From: Anastrepha obliqua | Lineage: Eukaryota > Arthropoda > Insecta > Diptera > Tephritidae | Direction of reading: 5' to 3' | Length of the DNA: 64,000 nt | NCBI RefSeq assembly: GCF_027943255.1 | Contig: NW_026562179.1 | Coordinates: forward strand, 1,614,501 to 1,678,500 | Part shown: piece after piece, positions 55,754-64,000 of the stretch | Position numbering within the stretch: the first letter of the stretch is position 1 | Layout: each line of letters opens with the position of its first letter | Notes under the pieces: model-generated | Database searches by the model: none | What the model saw: the letters and a program-made list of their open reading frames with translations, nothing else | What the model was told of the DNA's origin: nothing | Program-made: the position numbers and the translations under genes

Positions 55754-56046
55754 TTATGCCCGAATTCTGTAAGCAGTCTCAAGTCACTAATTGAGACTTT
55801 TCGTGGTGAAATTTGATTTTGAGACTAGTTGGTATTCAGTAAGCAATCTCACGTCATTAGTCTCAAAAAAAAGTCACTAATTAGTGATCTACTTCTGAGC
55901 AGCTCACAAAACGAAAAATATGGAAGAGGAATTAATTATTTTATATATATTGCAAAAAAAACGCGAAAATGAAGCGAAGTAATATGTTTTGGGTAAAAAT
56001 TTCTTAAGAACACGAATAATTGTGTATTTATTGACGTTTTAGAAAC

Positions 56047-57270
56047 ATGCGTAGACGGATTCTGGCAAGTTTACGCAGCACGGAAGACCCATTCCTTCTG
56101 GAAGAAGACGTTTTCAGGAGGTTTTTAAGATTCCCGAAATCCTTCTGCTGGGAACTTATTCAAGATCTCAAACCACTTGACAAGTTTGAGCGGAATTCGA
56201 GAATTCCATTTGAACTTCGGGTGGGCTTGATATAGTAATAAAAATATATAGGTAGGCTTTACAACATATTACTTTCAGTTTGTTTCAGTACTATATTTTC
56301 TGGCAAATGGCTCCTACCAAAGCGTTATTGGAAACTGCCACTTCTCGGCAATGAGTCAACCAAGCGTGTCGAGATGTATTGAGCAAATTTGCAAGATGGT
56401 AGTGGAACACAAACACTTTGAAATTAGTTTTCCCAATGAGGCGGAGCATTACAACAGCATAAAGAGGGGGTAAGTTTTAAACATGGTACAAAATATGCAT
56501 TTGCACCATTTCAACGGCTTAAAATTTGCAGTTTCCACAACAAATTCGGAATAAAAGGCGTCATAGGTGCTATTGACTGCACACATATTGCAATACTTTC
56601 CCCGCAATCTTTAATTGCTGGAGTAGTACCTCATGAGTATATGAATCGCAAGGGATACTACAGCATTAATGTTGAAGCCGTGAGTTTATAAAAAATAAAT
56701 ACTGGTTTATCAACATTTTGTAATGTTTATAACTAATAACCCCATTCCTAGATTTGCAACGACGAACTAATTTTTCAAAACGTCAATGCACGATTCCCAG
56801 GATCTTGTCATGACGCCGGTATATGGACAACTTCGCCGGTGAGAATCAAACTCATCAGGGAACACATTGTGGGGGCATTTAAATGGCTTTTAGGTGATTC
56901 AGGTTATCCTTTGGAGCCATGGCTTCTAACGCCAATAGCAACACCTTCTTCCGCTAGCGAAGAGATTTTCAATAAAACACATATAAAAGCAAGGAACACA
57001 ATTGAACGTGCCTTTGGAGTCCTGAAATCACGATTTCGGTGTCTATCCAAAGAGCGCGTTCTTAGATATTCACACAAAAATGCGGCAGCTATCATCTATA
57101 CATGTGTAATATTCCACAATATGCTGCAAAAACGTGGCATATTCACTGATGAGGCCATGCCACCAGAAGACCCATCGAATGATGAAGCTAGCGAACCAAT
57201 AAGGTCAACAGAATATTATTCTGAAGGCAGAAGGGCGAGGCAAAATTGCATAAACGCACTTATACTGTAA
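56047..57270 (+). CDS. Harbinger transposase (HARBI1-like nuclease), four exons
   Basis: Exons 56047-56220, 56279-56469, 56532-56679 and 56752-57270 join in frame to 343 residues with no internal stop; all three introns are GT-AG and 58-72 bases long. The N-terminal part is helical (LLEEDVFRRFLRFPKSFCWE). The catalytic domain of the DDE_Tnp_4 type includes GVIGAIDCTHI (D137), NARFPGSCHDAGIW (D192), LGDSGYP (D220) and ARNTIERAFGVLKSRFRCL (E256). D220 and E256 are 35 residues apart. The enzyme would cut and join element ends at TWA targets, working in the nucleus with its Myb-like partner. Length is typical of the family. The ATG at 56047 is chosen because the same start region is kept in the deleted copy at 39398. 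Confidence 0.9.
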
Positions 57271-57326
57271 AACTTTTGTAAAAAATAAAATTCATGAATT
57301 ATAACATAACATATATACACTTTATT

Positions 57327-58246
57327 TTATGTATTATTATTGTCTTTATTTACAACGGCTTGCGATAAAGCTAGAATAGCATTGGCCACGTTGTTCATGG
57401 AGTTACAAAACTGTTCCATGCAGTTAAGACTTCGCTCTCTAAATTGTTTTTCTTCCTCGTTCCTTTCGTTCAAGGATTTAATCATTTGTTTGATCAAGTC
57501 ATCCGAATTGGTTTTGCGGCGACGTGAAGGTCGTGGACTGTTAAGTGACTCGTCGGTTGATTCCACAGAAGGAGTCACGGGGTCGTTAGTAATTACTATT
57601 TCGCTCTGAAAAAATAAAAAGTAGTTAAGTTATTAATGTGCAAATTTTTTCAATTCAAAAATGTTCATTTTATGACCTTTTATCATTGAAATGAACACAT
57701 ATATATATATATATAATTATATGTACACGTCTATTTACCTCGGCCCCAATATTTGGAATATCTGGCATTCCGTCGACCACGACTGACCCGAGCGTTTCCA
57801 AAGCGAGATTCTCCCTCTCTGTCAACTCCTCTTGCAACCGGGGACCTCCACCTGTCACTAGTCGATCAGCCTTTGACTTCCTAGCTCTGCTTCTGATTTG
57901 ATTTTTCCAATGGTTTAGTGACTGTGAAATAAATATTTTATTAAGCAATTTGTTTGGTATATTTAAAACATACATCTTTCCATTTAGCCGCTGTTCGTTT
58001 TGGGCCTTTAAGAGCGTTAAGCTGCTCCGCGATCTCCTTCCACAGCTCCTCAATCCTTTTTGGGCACGTAGGATCATTTTTGTGGAGCTTGATTTCTGGA
58101 TGGCTCCTAACAAAAGCAAGATAGCAATCTAATTGCTCCTTGCTTGTCCGCTTGGTTTTAGAATGTATATCTGTAAAACAGATAATACATATTTTAAAAG
58201 AAATTAGGAAATTTATTTTATTTTACTACTTACCCAGCTCGTTCAT
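57327..58246 (-). CDS. Harbinger Myb/SANT-like DNA-binding protein, four exons
   Basis: Minus-strand exons 58246-58234 (13 bases), 58170-57974, 57921-57739 and 57605-57327 join in frame to 223 residues; every intron is GT-AG. The first half carries a trihelix Myb/MADF-like domain: QLDCYLAFVRSHPEI, IEELWKEIAEQLNALKGPKR, TAAKWKDSLNHWKNQIRSRA. The middle is Glu-rich, and the C-terminal part (NSDDLIKQMIKSLNERNEEE) is probably a coiled coil. In this superfamily such proteins bind the transposon ends and bring the transposase into the nucleus. The tiny first exon is inferred from the splice sites and the ATGAACGAG start, and is the least certain part. Confidence 0.85.
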
Positions 58247-58682
58247 TTCAACGGATTGTATATAAAGATGCAATTCAACATTTATCGATTACTAATTTTG
58301 TTTGTCTCAATTGAATTGTTGATAATCCGATTCAGGTAAAAGGTTTATAAAACAGATATTAAAAATGTTATTTTGTATGAACTTAGTAATATTCATATTT
58401 TTTTATGTTTTTGATGAAGAATTTCGCTTGAAAATGAGCTTAAAAAATTACATTACGTATGGAATCGATAAGGGAATTTTTGCTAAACTTTTTGACTATC
58501 TCTAGCCGATACGTGCCATCAGCTGACTGTCTCTATTTATTTTCACCATGATATTTGGTGAATTTCTTGTGACTTTCGCTTACTGAATACCAAAATCGTC
58601 TCAAGTCACAAAAAGAGTCACTAATTTATAATCTCAATTTTAGTGACTTGAGATGAGATTCGCTTACAGAATTCCGGCATTA

Positions 58683-59009
58683 GACCTCGATTCTAGTTTG
58701 CCCTCTAATAGTTTTTCACCTCTTAATTTTGAGACATTGTGCCTTTCTGTTACTGATGTCGTCAAGGGTATTATGAAGCTCAAGCCTACAACGAAAACTG
58801 ACTCGGATGGGCTTTCGGGCATCTTGCTGAAGAACTGCGTGTGTCTCGCTGAGTCTCTTACAATTATATTTAGGCCGCATAGCACTTAGTCAACCATCTT
58901 AAATCGTTCTTTTCTTAGTAACTTCTAAACTGTTGTACATTAGCTTAATGTAGTCTGTAAGAATGTATCCATTCAAAGACAATAAATAAACAAATAAATA
59001 AAATAATAC
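58683..59009 (+). pseudogene. LINE 'X' split copy, right part with 3' end
   Basis: Continues the LINE interrupted by Harbinger: LDSSLPSNSFSPLNFETL, VKGIMKLKPTTKTDSDGLSG and LKNCVCLAESLTIIF (to about 58880). Most of the reverse transcriptase is then missing. A short 3' region ends in an AATAAATAAACAAATAAATA tail (about 58980-59009). It is internally deleted and inactive. Confidence 0.65.
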
Positions 59010-59193
59010 GCTACAATCGAAACATGAAACAGAAACTGGAAATACAACAGTAATATTGGAGGAAAGGACTTAATGGAAGACTGGATGGAGTTACCATTTT
59101 CAAGCTAAAACTCGAAGCCGAATAATGATGCTATTTTTCGACGTGATAACGTCTTATAATTCGATTTAGCCGGCTGCACGCACGAAAAAATGT
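59010..59193. other. No recognised gene
   Basis: Intervening sequence without open frames. I see nothing to assign before the tandem repeats. Confidence 0.35.
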
Positions 59194-59298
59194 GTCGTTA
59201 CCTTGCTCATTTGTCGTTACCTTGCTCATTTGCCGTTACCTTGCTCATTGTCGTTACCTTGATCATTTGACGTTACCTTGCTCATTGTCGTTACCTTG
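59194..59298. repeat. Tandem repeats, unit 18-20 bp
   Basis: About six head-to-tail copies of GTCGTTACCTTGCTCATTT with small changes, such as GCCGTTACC and CTTGATCATTT. Unit length varies between 18 and 20. Confidence 0.85.
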
Positions 59299-59420
59299 AA
59301 TGAACTGCAGGCGAAAGCGCGGAACGAACGACAAAGCAAACAAAGCAAACGAACGGCAACGTTCGACATCTTGCTCTCTCCTACTTAAGTGAGCGTATAT
59401 ATGTATGTATATGCGCATAT
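59299..59420. repeat. Duplicated segment, copy 1 (copy 2 at 59777-59882)
   Basis: GAACTGCAGGCGAAAGCGCG, GAACGAACGACAAAG, GGCAACGTTCGACATCTTGC and CTACTTAAGTGAGCGTATAT recur in the same order at 59777-59882. The two copies bracket about 360 bases of AT-rich sequence. Copy 2 ends exactly where the copia LTR begins. They may be ends of an unrecognised repeat or solo LTR-like unit. Confidence 0.7.
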
Positions 59421-59776
59421 GTACATACATAAATTCACGTATTTGTATTTGCATATGCCTTCTTATTGATTATTATTAATTTGATTTACTTGAAGAATTT
59501 AAAATAAAACCAAGTTTGTTAATAATACCTGTTGTTTTAATGTTATTATTATTAATTTTTTTATTATATATGAAGGAAAAAATGTATGGTAATATTTACC
59601 ATATACCTTATAAGATATGTTGTATACTAATATATGTATATAAACATGCTTATACGTATACAATTTCGCGCAATTTTCAAAAAGAACAAATCTATATGTA
59701 AATATGCATACAAGTCATATGGACATATCAAATATACGAATCTATTCCGTACGCAAGCAAATGTAAGCTAATGTGC
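59421..59776. other. AT-rich spacer
   Basis: AT-rich sequence with (TATG)n-like tracts and no convincing gene. Confidence 0.5.
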
Positions 59777-59882
59777 TTGAACTGCAAGCGAGAGCGCGAA
59801 CGAACGACAAAGAGCACAATCGGCCCCCGCGTTCGGCAACGTTCGACATCTGGCTCTGTCCTACTTGAGTGAGCATATATAT

Positions 59883-60061
59883 TGTTGGAAGTAAACTTAT
59901 TCTTCTTGATCGTTACTTTTGAATATAATATATGTATATATGGTGTTTATTCAATGAAAGTCAAAATACAAGTGAAGTACAGTAATAGAAAATTAGTGTT
60001 GTTTCAACAAAAACCAAAAGCAGAGTTGCATGAATATGTGAGTAGAGTTGCATTTTCAACA
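59883..60061 (-). repeat. Copia 3' LTR
   Basis: 179 bp, on the minus strand starting TGTTGAAAATGC and ending CTTCCAACA, with the inverted TGTTG...CAACA ends of copia-type LTRs. It is preceded on that strand by a purine tract. The partner LTR lies beyond the window, so the borders rest on these features only. Confidence 0.75.
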
Positions 60062-60070
60062 CTCCTCCTC
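60062..60070 (-). other. Copia polypurine tract
   Basis: GAGGAGGAG on the minus strand, directly before the LTR. Confidence 0.7.
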
Positions 60071-60123
60071 AATGAACATATTCAAGCAATAAAATATTTC
60101 ATTTCAATTTAAACCTAACATTT

Positions 60124-61350
60124 TTACAAACTTTTCATGAGCTTAGCTAAATTCTTAGTAAGAACGTCTGCAATCATATTGCTGGTGTTACAATAAGTTA
60201 ATTCAATTTCACCAGCTTCATATACGTTTCTTATAAAGTGATATCTGATATCAATATGTTTTGTTCTGGAATGATATACTGGGTTCTTCACCAGATTCAT
60301 CGCACTCAAGTTATCTCCATGCACGGTCATAACTTTAGGACAATTAAGCTCCATTTCATTCAGCAATTGTTTTAAATAAATGGCTTCTTTAACGACACAT
60401 GTTAAAGCCATATATTCGGCTTCAGTACTGCTAAGTGCTACCGTCGACTGTTTCTTCGATTCGTAAGAGAAAACTGCTCCAGCCAAAATTATAGCGTACC
60501 CTGTATACGACTTACGATCACTTACATCGCCGCCCCAATCTGCATCCACAAAGCATTCAATTGGTTTTCCCGTTTGGTAATATTTCAGTCGTTTATCTTG
60601 CGTTGTGTTTAAGTACCTCAGTATACGTTTCGCTGCCGCTGAATGTTCTGCATGTGGGTTGGTATTTCTTTGAGCAAGCTTACACACCGAGTGTAAAATA
60701 TCTGGTCGCGTGCACACTACTATATACATTAGCGATCCAATGAGTGATTGGTATTTTACCTGATCAACCTTCTTGCATTTTTCGTTATTGCAATCAACTC
60801 TATGTCCAGGATCCAAAGGTACAGAAATTGGTCGACAATCCTGCATATCATGTTCACGTAGTAATTCTCTTATATGCCCCTTTTGAGTTACAAATATAGC
60901 TCCAGTAGTGCCTTCTCTTTCAACCTCCATGCTCAGGAAGTGTTGGACTTGACCCTTATCCACCACCTCAAATCGTTTTGCTATCATACTCTTCACTCGT
61001 TGCATATGATTTAAGTCAGAGCATGCGATCAGCAAATCATCCACATACACTGCAATTATGTTAATTTGCCCATTATGATTATTAACATATACACACGGTT
61101 CGCTCTCACATTGTTTAAAACCGATTTGCTTTAAAACTGAATCTAGTTTTATGTTCCAATTTCGTCCCGACTGTTTAAGCCCATACAAGGCTTTCTTTAA
61201 TTTCAAACAATGATTTGGGTATCGTTTATTTATAAACATCTCTGGTTGTGACATAAAAATATCTTCGTCTAACTCGCTATTTAAATACGCGGTCGATACG
61301 TCCATTTGGTGTAGATGTAGCCTATATTCTGCCGCAATAGCAAATATCAT
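60124..61350 (-). pseudogene. Copia pol, reverse transcriptase and RNase H part
   Basis: Minus strand, 408 codons to the stop at 60124. Reverse transcriptase: HQMDVSTAYLNSELDEDIFM, LKKALYGLKQSGRNW and YVDDLLIAC (catalytic Asp pair). RNase H: CFVDADWGGDVSDRKSYTGY, KKQSTVALSSTEAEYMAL, VHGDNLSAMNL and SRTKHIDIRYHFIR. The frame is open throughout and ends MIADVLTKNLAKLMKSL, typical of copia. The N-terminal part of the reverse transcriptase is in the other frame (61347 upward), separated by one small indel near 61350. Repair of that one site would restore a single polyprotein frame, so the element is close to intact. Confidence 0.88.
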
Positions 61351-64000
61351 TCTGATTGTAATATACTATAGCGAACCACAGGAGAAAACGTTTCAGTGTA
61401 GTTCACGCCATAAACTTGCGAACAACCCTTCGCTACCAATCTAGCTTTAAAACGCTCTATGTCACCTTCTTTATTTCGCTTTATAGAAAATACCCATTTA
61501 TTACGCATTAATTTTTGTCCGGCGGGAAGCTCTACAAGTTCCCATGTTTTGTTTTTCATTAGTGACTCATATTCGTTTTGCATAGCATCATACCAATATT
61601 CTGACAATTCACTTGCCATTGCTTCGTTTACAGTATCAGGTATTTTGACATCTTCCTTTTGCATAAGACTCAAATAATTATATGCCTTTCTTGGCCTACC
61701 AACACTACCTGTACGTATCATTCTAGGTCTACCTGCGCAACGTCTTGGCTCTACTGCATCTTCTTCTGCCGATTCAAAATCATCATCGCTTCTGTCTGAA
61801 TATGTAACATCAGGAGCGATTTCAATAACATTTTCTTGTTCGATATTGTTATGTACATTGACATCTGGTTGCGCATTATTTGAAATTTCAATATTAACTT
61901 CATTAACATTATCATCTACGCTCGCCGTACTATTTTCATTTGTATGTGCTATCTCATAGTTTTGCTTATATGCATTTTGTTTCTCTATAAAATACACATC
62001 TCTGCTTACAATTAAGCGATTCGATTTGCGATCATACAATCTGTAGGCTTTTGCCGTATCTGAGTAACCTACCATGGTATACTCCTTACCTCTTGGTTTG
62101 AACTTACCACGTTGACATTTATCGAGTGCAACTGCATATGATCCAAATGCGCGTAAGTGTACTACTGTTGGCTTTCTACCAAACCATGCTTCGTATGGTG
62201 TCACAGTTCCCAATGATTTTGTTGGTGCACGATTTCTCAAATAAGCTGCCGTCGCCACTGCCTCTGCCCATAGTGACTCCCCAACATTTGCACTAAGCAA
62301 CATGCATCTTGCCATCTCGATAAACGTTCGGTTTAACCTCTCTGCTACGCCGTTTTGTTGTGGCGTATATGGTACTGTCAATTGCCGCAATATACCATTC
62401 GCTTTTAAAAACTCATCAAAACGTTTGTTTATAAATTCAGTCCCGTTATCGCTTCTTAGGACTTTCAATTTTTTACCTGTCTGGCATTCTACCATCGCCT
62501 TATATTCTTTGAACTTATCAAAGGCCTCACCTTTATGTTTAATAAAATATACTACGACGTATCGAGTTTTATCATCAGTAAATGTTAAAAAGTATTTTGC
62601 ACCTCCAATTGATGCTACACTTATAGGGCCACATACATCGGTATGGACGACTCCTAGCACATCTGCTGCTGTATTTTCTGAACTGCTATACGGACGCTGA
62701 CTGCATTTGCTAGACATGCACAAAGCACATTTGACATCTGCTGGTATGTTTACATTGAGTCCACGCACCATTTGTTTACTGCTTAGCTCTCTCAAACTTG
62801 TGAAGTTCAAGTGCCCGAAGCGCTCATGCCATTTTATTGCGTCATCAGATGATTTCCTCGCAAAATATAATTGATTTTTATTTGTTTCAAATAAATAAAG
62901 ATCACTGACCTGTTTAGCACTTAAGATTTTTGCCCCGTGCTCATCCATGATTGTTGCATTGTTTTCCTTGAATTGTACTATGTAACCACCCTTAACTGCC
63001 TTTGACACGGACACAAAGTTGCATTGTAAATCTGCTACATATAAAACGTCGACAAGTGTGACATCAGACTCTTTTGTTTGTATTCGTACAACTCCTCTGC
63101 CTGTTGCTGTCATTTTATTTTGACCAGCTAACATAATCGTTTCGTTGCAAACTTCGAACTTATCGAACATGTTGCGTTGACAACACAAATGAGATGAAGC
63201 GCCGCTGTCGATACACCAAGCATCTGTATGCAAAATTCTGTCTGTAGCTGCCGCAAATAAACCGTTTTTCTTTGCGTTTTGTTGTGATGAATTTTCGCGT
63301 TCTTTTTCTTTGCACTGAGCAGCAAAGTGACCTTTTTTGCCGCAGCTGTAGCATTTGAAATTCGACCGTTTGTTTTTGTCATTGCTTTTGACTACTGCAC
63401 TTGTTCTTTCGTATGTTTTTGTATTTGTAGACAACTTTTTTTGTGACTTTGCCATTTCTTGCGCTACGAATGCTTGCGCGTTACCTTCAACGTATTCTGA
63501 ATTGTATGCTTTACGCCGTTCGCCCTCTTCAATTAATTTTATTTTTACTGCATTGAGTTTAGGAAGCTCATCACGAGATTCTAAAGCTACCACTAAACTT
63601 TCGTAGGATTTTGGGAGACTTGCAAGTAGCATTATAAAGAACAAATCGTCTTGGAAGCCTACGCCAATCCCTGCTAACTTTTCCGCAATTGAGATAAACT
63701 TGCAAATGTATTGCTGGACACACTCACTGTCTGCCATTCGCATTGAAAGTAATTGCTTGAACAAAGTGACTTTTCGCACCGGCCCTTTCGGTCTATGCAC
63801 TTCTTCTAGACTTTTCCATGCTTCACTCGCTGTTTTGCTATTTTTTACATAGCCAATTTGCATGGGCGTAATACTTAAAATTATAGTTGCTTTTGCCTTG
63901 TCATTTTTTGCTTTCCACAAGAGCACATCACTTTCTTTGGCACCTTCATCTGGACATGGTGTCTCTCCGAACGTAACAGACCATAAATCCCTATCACTTT
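61347..64000 (-). pseudogene. Copia gag, protease, integrase and start of reverse transcriptase, 5' partial
   Basis: The frame is open from the window edge (64000) down to 61347. Gag: LYFQ-type helical region with VTLFKQLLSMRM and a CCHC knuckle CYSCGKKGHFAAQC (about 63350). Protease: CIDSGASSHLCC (about 63215). Integrase: zinc-binding HERFGHLNFTSL...CALC, then VHTDVCGP, LRSDNGTEF and PQQNGVAERLNRT, giving the D, D, E set (62650-62320). A linker rich in Asn, Asp and Glu follows. Reverse transcriptase begins MKNKTWELVELP, RFKARLVAKGCSQ and YTETFSPVVRY, and ends at the frameshift near 61350. The start codon lies outside the window. Confidence 0.88.

Larger units (their letters stand above)
55757..58679 (+). 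mobile_element. PIF/Harbinger transposon, both genes open
   Basis: 2923 bp flanked by the 3-bp duplication TTA (55754-55756 and 58680-58682). Terminal inverted repeats TGCC(C/G)GAATTCTGTAAGC at 55757-55774 and 58662-58679 differ at one position. A second inverted repeat, TTGGTATTCAGTAAGC, occurs at 55829-55844 and 58578-58593. It has two convergent genes: the transposase on the plus strand (four exons) and a Myb/SANT-like protein on the minus strand (four exons). When the GT-AG introns are removed, neither has a stop or frameshift. This two-gene set is what autonomous Harbingers need. Confidence 0.92.

Overview
This window looks like insect nuclear DNA, most likely from a higher fly; a tephritid-type genome is a reasonable but unproven guess. 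The evidence is the transposon complement: LOA/R1, jockey, I and RTE non-LTR elements, an env-bearing gypsy-type errantivirus, copia, piggyBac with TTAA sites, mariner, PIF/Harbinger, and a tRNA-derived SINE. GT-AG introns occur inside the DNA transposon genes. I recognise no host gene, rRNA gene or tRNA gene. Almost every coding trace belongs to a mobile element, and most are broken.

Layout. 0.4-2.3 kb: relic of an I-clade element. 2.4-5.4 kb: two minus-strand LOA-like relics. 5.5-12.7 kb: an RTE element split by a nearly full-length LOA-like element (LOA-A). 12.7-16.2 kb: mariner-like and LOA scraps. 16.2-24.3 kb: a minus-strand LOA element (LOA-C) split by a plus-strand, poly(A)-tailed LOA element (LOA-B) with a 10-bp target duplication. 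24.3-25.5 kb: R1 fragment. 25.5-36.8 kb: a minus-strand jockey element split by an unidentified segment, which is split by an errantivirus, whose env gene is split by a mariner-type MITE. 36.8-42.4 kb: fragments of several LINEs and a deleted Harbinger copy. 42.4-44.5 kb: the gag end of a Ty3/gypsy element. 44.5-46.6 kb: a LOA copy with an inverted 5' part. 46.8-50.6 kb: jockey and LOA pieces. 50.6-51.4 kb: mariner with both ends. 51.7-54.8 kb: piggyBac inside a mariner-like relic inside a LINE. 55.0-55.3 kb: SINE. 55.5-59.0 kb: an apparently intact two-gene Harbinger inside a LINE. 59.0-59.9 kb: tandem repeats. 59.9-64 kb: a copia element on the minus strand running off the end.

How it fits together. 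The LINEs encode endonuclease/reverse transcriptase (with RNase H in the LOA and I types) and copy themselves through RNA. The LTR elements carry gag and pol, and the errantivirus also has an env-like gene. The DNA transposons carry transposases acting on their terminal inverted repeats. The only element whose genes all read as open here is the Harbinger at 55757-58679. The copia needs one frame repair and continues outside the window. The density and layering of insertions on both strands suggest heterochromatin or a transposon trap such as a piRNA cluster; that is an inference and needs small-RNA data.
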